From the NCBI GenBank assembly GCA_002255925.1, contig NKIH01000001.1, positions 1,116,001 to 1,180,000 of the forward strand: 64,000 bases of DNA, in the 5' to 3' direction. Each line of letters begins with the position of its first letter. The stretch's first letter is position 1. The notes beneath the pieces are model-generated. The model was not told where the DNA came from. It saw only the letters and a program-made list of their open reading frames with translations, and did no database searches. The position numbers and the translations under genes are program-made. Origin of the DNA: Burkholderiales bacterium PBB6. Lineage in GTDB: Bacteria > Pseudomonadota > Gammaproteobacteria > Burkholderiales > Burkholderiaceae_C. This document shows positions 11,302 through 19,992 of this stretch, piece after piece.

Positions 11302-12042
11302 TCAGGGCGTCGTGAAGTTCAGCGTGGTGGTCTGGCCAGCGCTGGTGGTGCTCACATCCACCGTGGCCGCGGTGCCCAGCGCGCCGTTGGTGGCGATCTG
11401 GAAGCAGCGCTTGTCGGTGGTGGCCTCATCAGGCAGCGTGCTGCTGCTTGTCAGGCACCAGCCCACGCCACCGCCAGCCATGGTTTCGAGTGACCAGCGG
11501 ATGCTGAAGCTGCCCGTGGCCGCCGCGCCTGCGGTGCAGCTGGCCAGGATCGAGCCGCTGGCCACCAGGCCGCTGTTGCCCACGGCCGCGTACTCGGGCG
11601 GGGTGCCGACGGTGGTGACGGACGAGCACACCGACACATCACCGCTGTCATCGACCTGGCCCAGCACGTCGCCGGTGCTGGCATTGAAGTAGACGCGGTT
11701 GATGCCGGTCTGCTGCACGTTCGGGCCGATCAGCGTGAGGGTTTCGCGCTGCTCGCGTGCCAGCACCGTGCTGGGCGGGTAACTGGTGCCGGCGCCTGGC
11801 GCGTAGCGTATGCCGAGCGTGAAGGTCTGGCCCTGGAAGGTGGTGGTCAGCGTGCGCTGCACCGTGCCGGTGGTCAGGCTGAGCCACGGCGCGCGGATGT
11901 TGTAGCTGCTGGTGTTGCCACTGCCGCTGTCACTGCCACCGCCGCCGCAAGCGGCCAGGCTGAGTGCGAGTGCGCCCAGTGCACCCATTGCGCCCAGCGC
12001 TGTCAGTCGCGAGGCTGTGGAAAGCTGAACGGCGTGCTTCAT
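11302..12042 (-). CDS. Lipoprotein of unknown function
   Basis: 246 residues with a lipoprotein signal ending in LSLAACGGGG (lipobox LAAC, lipidated Cys at about 32). The mature part is Ser/Thr/Gly-rich and beta-like, without a domain I recognise, and has several Cys that may form disulfides. The ATG at 12042 overlaps the arginase stop by four bases (ATGA), so the two are probably cotranscribed. It converges with the thermonuclease gene, with 33 bases between the stops. Confidence 0.7.
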   Translation of the reverse strand: MKHAVQLSTASRLTALGAMGALGALALSLAACGGGGSDSGSGNTSSYNIRAPWLSLTTGTVQRTLTTTFQGQTFTLGIRYAPGAGTSYPPSTVLAREQRETLTLIGPNVQQTGINRVYFNASTGDVLGQVDDSGDVSVCSSVTTVGTPPEYAAVGNSGLVASGSILASCTAGAAATGSFSIRWSLETMAGGGVGWCLTSSSTLPDEATTDKRCFQIATNGALGTAATVDVSTTSAGQTTTLNFTTP

Positions 12043-12953
12043 TTGCGCATCAGCGTGCTCTTGCCGAACAAGCTCTCGATCAGGTCCACCGCCACTTCGG
12101 CGGTCTTGTTGCGGATGTCGATGGCCGGGTTCAGCTCCATCACGTCCAGGCTGGCCATGAGGCCGGTGTCGGCGATCATTTCCATGCACAGCTGGGCTTC
12201 GCGGTAGGTCGGGCCGCCGGGCACGGTAGTGCCCACGCCGGGGGCGATGTCGGGGTCGAGGAAGTCGACGTCGAAGCTCACGTGCAGGTGGGTGTTGGCA
12301 TCCATCGTGGCCAGGGCCAGCTCCATCGCGTGGCGCATGCCCATCTCGTCGATGTAGCGCATGTCGAAGACCTCCAGGCCTTGCTCATGCACGAAGCGCT
12401 TTTCGCCGGCGTCCACGCTGCGGATGCCGATCTGGCGCACCCACTTCGGGCTGATGGCAGGCACCAGGCCGCCGATCTCGATCAGCTCCTTCGGGCCGTG
12501 GCCGCACAGGCAGGCCACCGGCATGCCGTGGATGTTGCCGCTGGGCGTGAGGGCGCTGGTGTTGAAGTCGGCGTGGGCATCCAGCCAGAGGATGCGCAGC
12601 TTCTTGCCGGTGTCGCGGCAGTGGCGCGCCACGGCGCTGATCGAGCCCAGGCCCAGGCAGTGGTCGCCGCCGAGCAGGATGGGCATGCGGCCGGCGCTCA
12701 GCTCGGCATACACGGCGTCATGCACCAAGCGGTTCCACTCGGCCACTTCGGGCAGGTGGCGGTAGCCCTCCACCGGGGGCTGCCAGGGGTTGGACGGGCC
12801 TGCAAGATTGCCCCGGTCGAGCACTTGCACGCCATGGCTTTCCAGGATCGGGCCGATGTTGGCCACGCGCAGGGCTTCTGGCCCCATGCTGGCGCCACGT
12901 GCGCCGGCACCGATGTCGGTGGGTGCGCCGATGAGGGAGACTTGTTTCTGCAT
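12039..12953 (-). CDS. rocF: Arginase
   Basis: 304 residues, the normal arginase length. It hydrolyses arginine to ornithine and urea with two Mn2+. Metal ligands are visible: H98 in GGDHCLGLGS, D125/H127/D129 in DAHADFNT, and D228/D230 in SFDVDFLDPD. The N-terminus VSLIGAPTDIGAGARGASMGPEALR is typical of arginases rather than agmatinases. The ATG at 12953 is chosen because the upstream frame codes for Arg/Cys-rich non-conserved sequence. The gene symbol follows common use for arginase. Confidence 0.93.
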   Translation of the reverse strand: MQKQVSLIGAPTDIGAGARGASMGPEALRVANIGPILESHGVQVLDRGNLAGPSNPWQPPVEGYRHLPEVAEWNRLVHDAVYAELSAGRMPILLGGDHCLGLGSISAVARHCRDTGKKLRILWLDAHADFNTSALTPSGNIHGMPVACLCGHGPKELIEIGGLVPAISPKWVRQIGIRSVDAGEKRFVHEQGLEVFDMRYIDEMGMRHAMELALATMDANTHLHVSFDVDFLDPDIAPGVGTTVPGGPTYREAQLCMEMIADTGLMASLDVMELNPAIDIRNKTAEVAVDLIESLFGKSTLMRK

Positions 12954-13045
12954 GGACGTGATTGTCAGGGCAAGCGGGCCGCATCGCCTGCGGCAAAGGC
13001 CCCGCCGCGCCGAAGGAAAATCGGCTGCAGCGGGCGTGGCGCACC

Positions 13046-13948
13046 TCAATCGTCGGCGTACTGGCCTTCAAAGTCGGCCGGGGCGTCCAGGCCGTAGTCC
13101 TGCGCCAGCACCTGCCAGGCCTCGTCAGCCGTCTCGACGAAGCGGAACAGGTTGACGTCGTCGGCGTGGATCATGCCGGTGTCGATCAGGTGGTCGAAGT
13201 TGATCAGCTTGGTCCAGAACTCGCGCCCGAACAGCAGGATGGGCCGGCGCCGGCACTTGCCGGTCTGGATCAGCGTCATGGTCTCGAACAGCTCGTCGAG
13301 GGTGCCAAAACCGCCGGGGAAGCACACCAGCGCCACCGAGCGCATCAGGAAGTGCATCTTGCGCAGCGCGAAGTAGTGGAACTGGAAGCACAGCGCCGGC
13401 GTGATGTACGGGTTGGGCGCCTGCTCGTGCGGCAGCACGATGTTCAGCCCGATGCTGCGCCCGCCAGCTTCGAACGCGCCGCGGTTGCCCGCTTCCATGA
13501 TGCCGGGGCCACCGCCCGTGACCACCACCACCGGCGTCGGCAGCTTGGCGGTGCGCTCGGTGACGATGGCCGCGAACTTGCGGGCCTCGTCGTAATACAC
13601 GCTCATGGCCTGCTGGGTGCGGGCGCGGCGGATGGGGATGGCCTCACCCGCGGCTTCCGCTTCAGCCAGGCGCTGCGCTGCCACGTCGGGCGCCGGAATG
13701 CGCGCGCTGCCGAAGATGACGATCGTGCTTTCGATGCCCAGCGCCTTCTGAGCCAGCTCGGGCTTGAGCAGCTCCAGCTGCATGCGCACCGGACGAAGCT
13801 CGTCGCGCAGCAGGAAATCGGTGTCGGTGAAGGCCAGCTGGTAGTTGCTGTCCGGACCGTCGTAGCGCGGCAGCGGCCGCGCGGTGTTCTGGGCTTCCTC
13901 CACGGCGGAAGGGAAGTTGCGTGCAGTCAGGGGCCGGGGTGCGCTCAT
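13046..13948 (-). CDS. LOG-family protein (TIGR00730-like)
   Basis: About 300 residues. The Rossmann-like LOG core is clear: TIVIFGSARIP, VVVVTGGGPGIMEAGNRGAFEAGG and CFPGGFGTLDELFE, the PGGxGTxxE motif of cytokinin riboside 5'-monophosphate phosphoribohydrolases. Members hydrolyse nucleoside monophosphates to base plus ribose 5-phosphate; the old name lysine decarboxylase is wrong. An N-terminal extension of about 70 residues precedes the core. Start is ATG 13948, with a TTG two codons upstream. Substrate is unknown here. Confidence 0.85.
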   Translation of the reverse strand: MSAPRPLTARNFPSAVEEAQNTARPLPRYDGPDSNYQLAFTDTDFLLRDELRPVRMQLELLKPELAQKALGIESTIVIFGSARIPAPDVAAQRLAEAEAAGEAIPIRRARTQQAMSVYYDEARKFAAIVTERTAKLPTPVVVVTGGGPGIMEAGNRGAFEAGGRSIGLNIVLPHEQAPNPYITPALCFQFHYFALRKMHFLMRSVALVCFPGGFGTLDELFETMTLIQTGKCRRRPILLFGREFWTKLINFDHLIDTGMIHADDVNLFRFVETADEAWQVLAQDYGLDAPADFEGQYADD

Positions 13949-14009
13949 GGACAACAGGGTGGAGGTTGCGAGACGTCCAGCTTAACGCCAAGCGGGGCGC
14001 GCCGGCGCC

Positions 14010-14762
14010 TCAGCGCAGGCTGGCGCACACCGGGCAATGGGCCTGGCGCGGCAGCTGGATGTCGTCCCAGTGCATGCCGCGGGCGTCCAGCATCTGCAGC
14101 CGGCCCGCGAGTGAGCTGCCCACGCCGGTCAGCAGCTTGAGCGCCTCGGCCGCCTGCATAGAGCCGATGATGCCCACCAGCGGCGCAAACACGCCCATCG
14201 TTGCGCAGCGCACTTCCTCGAAGGTACTTTCCGGCGGGAACACGCAGGCGTAACAGGGCTTGCTGGCATCCCGCGTGTCGTACACCGAGATCTGCCCGTC
14301 GAAGCCGATGGCCGCGCCCGCCACCAGCGGCTTGTGGTGCTTCACGCAGGCCGCGTTGATGGCGTGGCGCGTCTGGAAGTTGTCGGTGCAGTCGATCACC
14401 ACATCGGCATCGGCCACGGCCTCGTCCAGCCAGGCGGCGTCGGCGCGTTGCAGCACGCAGCGCACATCCGCGGCCGGGTTGATGGCGTGGATGGCCTGGC
14501 GCGCCGATTCGGCTTTCGACACACCGACGCGGTCGAGTGTGTGGGCGATCTGGCGCTGCAGGTTGGTCACGTCAACCGTGTCGTGGTCGACGAGCGTGAG
14601 GCGGCCCACACCGGCGGTGCCCAGGTACAGCGACACCGGCGAGCCCAGCCCGCCCGCACCGATCACCAGCGCATGGCTGGCGAGCAGCCGGGCCTGGCCC
14701 TCGATGCCGATGTCGTCCAGCAGGATGTGGCGCGAATAGCGCAGCAGCTCGTCGTCGGTCAT
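14010..14762 (-). CDS. moeB: MoeB/ThiF-type adenylyltransferase
   Basis: 250 residues, an E1-like enzyme that adenylates the C-terminus of a sulfur-carrier protein (MoaD or ThiS). ATP-binding GAGGLGS lies at 36-41, NLQRQI at 67-72 and DCTDNF at 124-129. Two zinc Cys pairs, C170/C173 and C243/C246, are present. MoeB and ThiF cannot be separated by sequence alone; the N-terminal RYSRHILLDDIG is shared. It lies between ctpA and the LOG gene on the same strand, with short gaps and no molybdopterin or thiamine genes nearby. Confidence 0.85.
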   Translation of the reverse strand: MTDDELLRYSRHILLDDIGIEGQARLLASHALVIGAGGLGSPVSLYLGTAGVGRLTLVDHDTVDVTNLQRQIAHTLDRVGVSKAESARQAIHAINPAADVRCVLQRADAAWLDEAVADADVVIDCTDNFQTRHAINAACVKHHKPLVAGAAIGFDGQISVYDTRDASKPCYACVFPPESTFEEVRCATMGVFAPLVGIIGSMQAAEALKLLTGVGSSLAGRLQMLDARGMHWDDIQLPRQAHCPVCASLR

Positions 14763-14824
14763 GAAATGAAGCGGGCCGCTGATGAGGCGGCCCGGTGTGT
14801 GCAGAGGGTTGGCGAGGCCAGGCG

Positions 14825-16261
14825 TTATTGCGTGGTGCCGGCGTCGGCCTTGCGCTCGTTCATGGTCTTGCTGACCATCACCTGCTTGCCCTTCAGGCGG
14901 TTCAGCGCCTGGGCCAGCTGGAAGTCCTCGGCGCTGCCGAACTCGGGCAGCGGCTTGATGCTGTCCTTGTCCTTGGCAATCTGCTCTTCGAGCTTCTTGC
15001 GGGCTTCCTCGCGGGCCTTCTCGCGGGCTTCGTCCTTCTTCTCGTCGACGTTGCCCAGGTGCTTTTCCAGGTCGGCTTCGCGGGTGCGCAGCGCGGCGAA
15101 GACGTTGCCCTCGGCGGTTTCGTCGAGCCAGATGTCGGGCACGATGCCCTTGGCCTGGATCGACTTGCCCGACGGCGTGTAGTAGCGCGCCGTGGTGATC
15201 TTCAGCGCGGTGTCCACGGTCAGCGGACGCACGGTCTGCACCGAGCCCTTGCCGAAGGTCTGCGCGCCCATCAGCGTGGCGCGCTTGTGGTCTTGCAGCG
15301 CGCCGGCGACGATTTCGCTGGCCGAAGCCGAGCCTTCATTCACCAGCACGATCATCGGCACGTTCTTCAGTGCGGCCGGCAGGCGCTTGAGCGGGTCGTT
15401 GCCGCCGCGGCGCAGGTAGTTGTCGGGGCTGGCGCGGTAGGTGGCCTTGGAATCAGGGATCTGGCCGTTGGTGCTCACCACCACGGCATCCGAAGGCAGG
15501 AACGCGGCGGCCACGGCCACAGCGCCTTCCAGCAGGCCGCCCGGGTCATTGCGCAGGTCCAGCACCAGGCCCTTGATGTTCGGGTCCTGCTTGTAGAGCT
15601 CTTCGAGCTTGCGCGAGAAGTCGTCGACCGTGCGGTCCTGGAACTGGCTGACGCGGATCCAGGCGTAGCCCGGCTCGACCATCTTGGCCCGCACGCTCTG
15701 CACGCGGATTTCTTCGCGGGTGATGGTGACGGGGAAGCTGCGGTTCTCGGCCTTGCGGAAGATCGTCAGGGCGACCTTGGTGTTCGGCTCGCCGCGCATG
15801 CGCTTGACGGCCTGGTCCATCGTCAGGCCCTTGACGGCGGTGTCGTCGATCTTGGTGATCAGGTCGCCGCTCTTCAGGCCGGCACGGAAGGCCGGGCTGC
15901 CTTCGATCGGGGAGACCACCTTGACCAGGCCGTCTTCCATGCCGATCTCGATGCCCACGCCGACGAACTTGCCGGTCGTGCCTTCACGGAATTCCTTGAA
16001 GGTCTTCTTGTCGAAGTACTGCGAGTGCGGGTCCAGGCCGGCCACCATGCCGCCGATGGCGTCTGTGATCAGCTTCTTCTCGTCCACCGGCTCGACATAG
16101 TCGTTCTTGACCATGCCGAAGACCGCCGCGAGCTGCTGCATCTCTTCCAGCGGCAGCGGGCTGTAGGCGCTCCGCGCGATCGCCTGGAACTGGATCGTCG
16201 TCAATGCACCTGCCACTGCCCCGAGGGTCAGCAGACCAGCCACTTTAAGTTTGGCACCCAT
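14825..16261 (-). CDS. ctpA: S41 carboxy-terminal processing protease
   Basis: 478 residues. An N-terminal membrane or signal segment (KVAGLLTLGAVAGALTTI) is followed by a PDZ domain (about 95-180) and an S41 catalytic core. The Ser-Lys dyad region is visible as NEGSASASEIVAG (about 309-320) and TFGKGSVQ (K338). A charged helix rich in Glu, Lys and Arg closes the protein. It degrades or trims proteins in the periplasm from the C-terminus. ATG 16261 is chosen over the codon at 16282 because an AGAGG ribosome site precedes it. Confidence 0.92.
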   Translation of the reverse strand: MGAKLKVAGLLTLGAVAGALTTIQFQAIARSAYSPLPLEEMQQLAAVFGMVKNDYVEPVDEKKLITDAIGGMVAGLDPHSQYFDKKTFKEFREGTTGKFVGVGIEIGMEDGLVKVVSPIEGSPAFRAGLKSGDLITKIDDTAVKGLTMDQAVKRMRGEPNTKVALTIFRKAENRSFPVTITREEIRVQSVRAKMVEPGYAWIRVSQFQDRTVDDFSRKLEELYKQDPNIKGLVLDLRNDPGGLLEGAVAVAAAFLPSDAVVVSTNGQIPDSKATYRASPDNYLRRGGNDPLKRLPAALKNVPMIVLVNEGSASASEIVAGALQDHKRATLMGAQTFGKGSVQTVRPLTVDTALKITTARYYTPSGKSIQAKGIVPDIWLDETAEGNVFAALRTREADLEKHLGNVDEKKDEAREKAREEARKKLEEQIAKDKDSIKPLPEFGSAEDFQLAQALNRLKGKQVMVSKTMNERKADAGTTQ

Positions 16262-16363
16262 GTGTTTTGCCTCTTGCCGCATCTTGCGCCTGTAACTGAT
16301 CGGCAGTATAGGGCTGCCACCTGAGGCTGTGATTCGCGCTGACCCGTAAAGTTGCTGCCTTTA

Positions 16364-17485
16364 TCAGGCTATTTTCGTGAGGGGGTGCTCACCTTCAGTC
16401 GCTTCGTGCACTTCCCGCGGGAAAGTGACGACGTGATCGACCTGCGGGCGGATGCCGATCCACTCGCCGATCGCGTGGTCATGGTGCGAGGGCACCAGCA
16501 CCTGGACCTGCTCGCCGGTGGCCAGCCGCAGCGTGTAGAGGAACTCCGAGCCGCGGAACGCCTTGCGCTCGATGCGGGCTTTCACCTGCGCGTCGTCGTC
16601 ATGGACGATGTCATCGGCGCGCAGCAGCACATCACAGCGGTCGTCGGTGAAGGCGCCGGGCAGCGGGCACTCGTCGTGGTCGGTCAGATCGCCCAGCGGC
16701 GTGCGCACGCTCGGGCCGTCGTTGCCGGCCACCACCTGGCCGGGCAGGAACACCCCGTGGCCGATGAAACCGGCCACGAAGCGGGTGGCCGGCCGGTGGT
16801 ACAGCGCATAAGCCTCGTCCCATTGCTGCAGCTGGCCGTTCGACATGACGCCGATCAGGTCGCCGATGGCAAAGGCTTCCAGCTGGTCGTGGGTGACGAA
16901 CAGCGCGGTGGCATTGATCTGCTTGAGGATGGCGCGCACGTCGTGGGCCAAGCGCTCGCGCAGGTCGACGTCGAGGCTGGAGAAGGGCTCATCCAGCAGC
17001 AAGAGGCGCGGCTGGCGGGCGAGGGCGCGTGCCAGCGCGATGCGTTGCTGCTGCCCGCCCGAGAGCTGGTGCGGCGCGCGCTTGGCGGTGTGGGCCAGGC
17101 CCACCAGCTCCAGCATGTCAGCCACCCGGCGCTGGCGCTCGGTGCGCGGCAGGTGCCGCAGCCCGAAGCCCACGTTGTCAGCCACGCTCAGGTGCGGGAA
17201 CAGGGCGTAATCCTGAAAGACCATGCCGATGCCGCGATCTTCGGGTGCCACATGCACGCCTTGCGGGCCGCCGCTCAAGGGCTGGCCGGCGAGGGTGATG
17301 GTGCCGGCGGCGGTGGGCTCCAGCCCGGCCACGGCGCGCAGCAGCGAGGTTTTTCCGCAGCCCGACGGCCCGATGAGCACGCCGATCTGGCCGGGCGACA
17401 AGCTCAGCGAAGCGGCATCAACGGCGGGCCGCTGGCCCGGCGACGTGCCGTAGGACACGGTCACGCGGTCAAGTTGCAGGAACAT
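16364..17485 (-). CDS. fbpC: Ferric-type ABC transporter ATP-binding protein
   Basis: 373 residues with complete ABC motifs: Walker A GPSGCGKT (39-46), Q-loop MVFQDYALFPH, signature LSGGQQQR (139-146) and Walker B LLLLDEP (about 159-165). The C-terminal regulatory part (DVLLRADDIVHDDDAQ) is TOBE-like. The sequence is of the FbpC/AfuC type that energises Fe3+ uptake. It is divergent from the matching permease gene, 88 bases away. No periplasmic binding protein gene lies next to the pair. Confidence 0.85.
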   Translation of the reverse strand: MFLQLDRVTVSYGTSPGQRPAVDAASLSLSPGQIGVLIGPSGCGKTSLLRAVAGLEPTAAGTITLAGQPLSGGPQGVHVAPEDRGIGMVFQDYALFPHLSVADNVGFGLRHLPRTERQRRVADMLELVGLAHTAKRAPHQLSGGQQQRIALARALARQPRLLLLDEPFSSLDVDLRERLAHDVRAILKQINATALFVTHDQLEAFAIGDLIGVMSNGQLQQWDEAYALYHRPATRFVAGFIGHGVFLPGQVVAGNDGPSVRTPLGDLTDHDECPLPGAFTDDRCDVLLRADDIVHDDDAQVKARIERKAFRGSEFLYTLRLATGEQVQVLVPSHHDHAIGEWIGIRPQVDHVVTFPREVHEATEGEHPLTKIA

Positions 17486-17573
17486 CCGACTATGATACTA
17501 GCCAAATGAAAATGAGGATTGTTCGTATCTGGATGCGCTGCGCATCGTTGGGAACAGTGGTTGGGGCAGTGGC
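17486..17573. promoter_or_regulatory. Divergent fbpC/fbpB promoter region with Fur-like A/T tract
   Basis: The 88-base gap contains the only A/T-rich stretch nearby, around 17491-17523, with AAATGAAAATGAGGATTG. It resembles a degenerate Fur box (consensus built from GATAAT hexamers), with repeated ATGA/ATGAGG units. Placement between two iron-type ABC genes fits Fur control of both. The match is visual and partial. Confidence 0.35.
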
Positions 17574-19193
17574 ATGAGGTTCGTGATTCTGCTGCTGGCC
17601 GCTCTCTTGGCCCTGCCGGTCATCGGCGTGCTCGGTGCCTGGGTGGCGCTGGACGCCACCTCCTGGGCGACCCTGCAACACCAGTGGACGACGGTGCTGC
17701 CGGCCTATGCCGCCCAGTCGCTCTGGCTGGTGGCGGCCGTGGCCGTGGGTGTGGCCGTCGTGGGCGGTGCCACGGCGGCGGCGGTTACCTTGTTTGAATT
17801 CCCGGGGCGGCGCTGGCTGGAATGGGCGCTGTTGCTGCCGCTGGCGCTGCCGGCCTATGTGCTGGCCTACGCCTACACCGACGCGCTGCAGTTCAGCGGC
17901 CCGGTGCAGGTGGCCTTGCGCGCCTGGACGGGTGCCGAGGGCGCGCTGTGGCCCGACATTCGCCATGTCTGGGGCGCGGTGTTGTTGTTCACCGTCAGCC
18001 TGTACCCGTATGTGTATCTGCTGGTGCGCACCGCGTTGGGTGAACACGCTGCCGCCACGATGGAGGCCGCCCGCCTGCTGGGCGCGCCGATGCGCCGGCG
18101 CGTGCTGGAAGTGGCGCTGCCGATGGCGCGCCCGGCCCTGGCCGCCGGCATGGCGCTGGCCCTGATGGAAACGCTGGCGGATTACGGCGTGGGTTCCTAC
18201 TTCGGCCTGACCACCTTCACCACCGGCATCTACCGGGCCTGGCTGGTGATGGACGACCGCATGGCCGCGGCCCAGCTCGCCAGCCTGCTGCTGGTGCTGG
18301 TGGCGGCCTTGTTGTGGGCTGAGCAGCGCGCCCGGCGCCAACTGCGCTTTGCGGCTGCGCGCCCCGGCGCCAGCACCGCGGCGCGGCCGGTGGTGCTGCG
18401 TGGCAGCGGTGTGGCGGCAGCCTGGGCCGTGTGCGGCGTACCGGTGCTGCTGGGCTTCCTGCTGCCGGTGGGCTGGCTGCTGCGCCTGCTGTGGCAGGAA
18501 TGGCGCCTGGGTGATTCACCGGTGTTCGAGCCCGGCTACCTGCAGCGGTTCGTTGAATGGTCGTGGTCCAGCTTCCGACTGGCCGGGCTGGCTGCGGTGC
18601 TGGCGCTGCTGTTCGCGCTGGCGCTGGCGCTGGCCTTGCGCCGCAACGAGGGCTGGCTGGCGCGCCCGATTCGCTGGGCAGGGCAGCTGGTGTCGCTGGG
18701 CTATGCGGTGCCGGGCGCGGTGGTCGCCATCGGCATCTTGTTGTGGACCGGGCTGGTACAGCAGGTGGCGCCGCAGTGGGCCTTGCCGGCGCTGGTCACG
18801 GGCACGCTGGTGGGTGTGGTGTATGCCTACCTGGCGCGGTTTTCCGGCGTGGCGCTGCAATCGGTGCAGGCCGGTTATGCGCGCATCGCGCCGAGCATTG
18901 ATGAATCAGCCCGCCTGCTGGGCGCCGGCACCTGGCGCACCTGGCTGACGGTGCACATGCCGCTGCTGGCGCGGTCGTCGATGGCAGCCACGCTGCTGGT
19001 GTTTGTCGACACCATGAAAGAGCTGCCGGCCACGCTGGTGCTGCGCCCGTTTGGCAGCGACACCCTGGCCGTGGTGGCTTACCAGTTCGCCCGCGATGAA
19101 CGCCTGGCCGAGGCTGCGTTGCCGTCGCTGGCGATCGTGGCGGTGGGGCTGGTGCCGGTGATCATCTTGTCGCGCACCTTGCGGGCGCGCTGA
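17574..19193 (+). CDS. fbpB: Ferric-type ABC transporter permease (two fused permease domains)
   Basis: 539 residues with about 12 membrane helices and two BPD_transp_1 domains, each ending in an EAA-like loop (EAARLLGAPMRRRVLEVALPMARPALAAG near 165, and DESARLLGAGTWRTWLTVHMPLL near 445). This tandem layout is typical of FbpB/SfuB ferric permeases. It pairs with the divergent ATPase gene to form the membrane part of an iron importer. Assignment to iron rather than another cation or phosphonate is by family likeness only. Confidence 0.85.
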   Translation: MRFVILLLAALLALPVIGVLGAWVALDATSWATLQHQWTTVLPAYAAQSLWLVAAVAVGVAVVGGATAAAVTLFEFPGRRWLEWALLLPLALPAYVLAYAYTDALQFSGPVQVALRAWTGAEGALWPDIRHVWGAVLLFTVSLYPYVYLLVRTALGEHAAATMEAARLLGAPMRRRVLEVALPMARPALAAGMALALMETLADYGVGSYFGLTTFTTGIYRAWLVMDDRMAAAQLASLLLVLVAALLWAEQRARRQLRFAAARPGASTAARPVVLRGSGVAAAWAVCGVPVLLGFLLPVGWLLRLLWQEWRLGDSPVFEPGYLQRFVEWSWSSFRLAGLAAVLALLFALALALALRRNEGWLARPIRWAGQLVSLGYAVPGAVVAIGILLWTGLVQQVAPQWALPALVTGTLVGVVYAYLARFSGVALQSVQAGYARIAPSIDESARLLGAGTWRTWLTVHMPLLARSSMAATLLVFVDTMKELPATLVLRPFGSDTLAVVAYQFARDERLAEAALPSLAIVAVGLVPVIILSRTLRAR

Positions 19194-19241
19194 AACAGCT
19201 CGATACCCGTTGATCTGGTGGCCGTCCGTATCATCACGGCC

Positions 19242-19874
19242 ATGATGTTTTGCAGTTTGAATGGCGCCGCGCGTTGGCCGGCCAAGCAGTCGGCGCGAGC
19301 CGGTTTTGTCGGGGTGAAGTCCGGCGTCATGGTCGGCCTGCTGGCGCTGTTGAGCGCCTGCGGCGGCGGTGGTGGTGGTGGTGATTCCCCCGCCGCCTCG
19401 TCCAGCGGCAGCACCGCGGCAGCCAGCAGCACCGGCACGTGCAATCTCGCTGATTTCCAGCAGCAGGTGCTGGACCGTGTGAACGCGCTGCGCGCCACCG
19501 GCGGCAGTTGCGGCGCGAGTGGCAACTTTGCAGCCTCCAAGCCCCTGACCTGGAACGGCCTGCTGGCCAAGGCCTCTGACGCCCACGCCGCCGACATGGC
19601 CACGCAGAACTACTTTGCCCACACCAGCCTCGACGGCCGCACGCTGGGCACCCGCGTCACGGCCGCTGGCTACAGCTGGCAGCTGGTGGGTGAAAACATC
19701 GCTGCCGGTTACTCGAGCGTGGAGAGCGTGATGGCCGGTTGGCGGGCCAGTGACGGCCATTGCGCCAACCTGTTGAACCCGGCCTACACCGAGATTGGCG
19801 TGGCCTGCGTGGCGGCTCCAAGCACCAGCCAGTACGGCAATTACTGGGTGATGGACCTGGGCAAGGCGCGCTGA
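19242..19874 (+). CDS. CAP-domain (SCP-like) lipoprotein
   Basis: About 210 residues: a lipobox LLSACGGGG, a Gly/Ser/Ala-rich linker, then a CAP domain with FQQQVLDRVNALRA, LTWNGLLAKASDAHAADMATQNYFAHTSLDG, the GENIAAGYSSVESVMAGWRASDGHCANLLNP block and YWVMDLGK. Bacterial CAP proteins are secreted and of unclear function. Start is uncertain: ATG 19242 or 19245 gives a long leader, while GTG 19314 gives a textbook short lipoprotein signal (KSGVMVGLLALLSAC). Confidence 0.8.
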   Translation: MMFCSLNGAARWPAKQSARAGFVGVKSGVMVGLLALLSACGGGGGGGDSPAASSSGSTAAASSTGTCNLADFQQQVLDRVNALRATGGSCGASGNFAASKPLTWNGLLAKASDAHAADMATQNYFAHTSLDGRTLGTRVTAAGYSWQLVGENIAAGYSSVESVMAGWRASDGHCANLLNPAYTEIGVACVAAPSTSQYGNYWVMDLGKAR

Positions 19875-19879
19875 AGCAG

Positions 19880-19955
19880 TGGTGCGGCTGGCAGGAATCG
19901 AACCTGCGACCCTCTCCTTAGGAGGGAGATGCTCTATCCACTGAGCTACAGCCGC
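19880..19955 (-). tRNA. tRNA-Arg (anticodon CCU)
   Basis: Read on the minus strand, the segment folds as a cloverleaf. The acceptor stem GCGGCTG pairs with CAGCCGC. The D arm holds GCTCAGTGGATAGAGC, and the anticodon stem TCTCC/GGAGA carries the loop CTCCTAA, so the anticodon is CCT. The T arm GCAGG-TTCGATT-CCTGC follows. Discriminator A and an encoded CCA close the 3' end at 19880. It reads the rare AGG arginine codon. It sits between the CAP lipoprotein gene and tamB, with no integrase nearby. Confidence 0.95.
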
Positions 19956-19992
19956 ACGACAACGTGCATTTTGGCATGCCGCCGGCGGGTTC

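Noticed and set aside
19880-19955. tRNA-Arg(CCU) as an integration site for a mobile island
   Set aside because: Both flanks are core genes, with no integrase and no duplicated tRNA 3' end visible.
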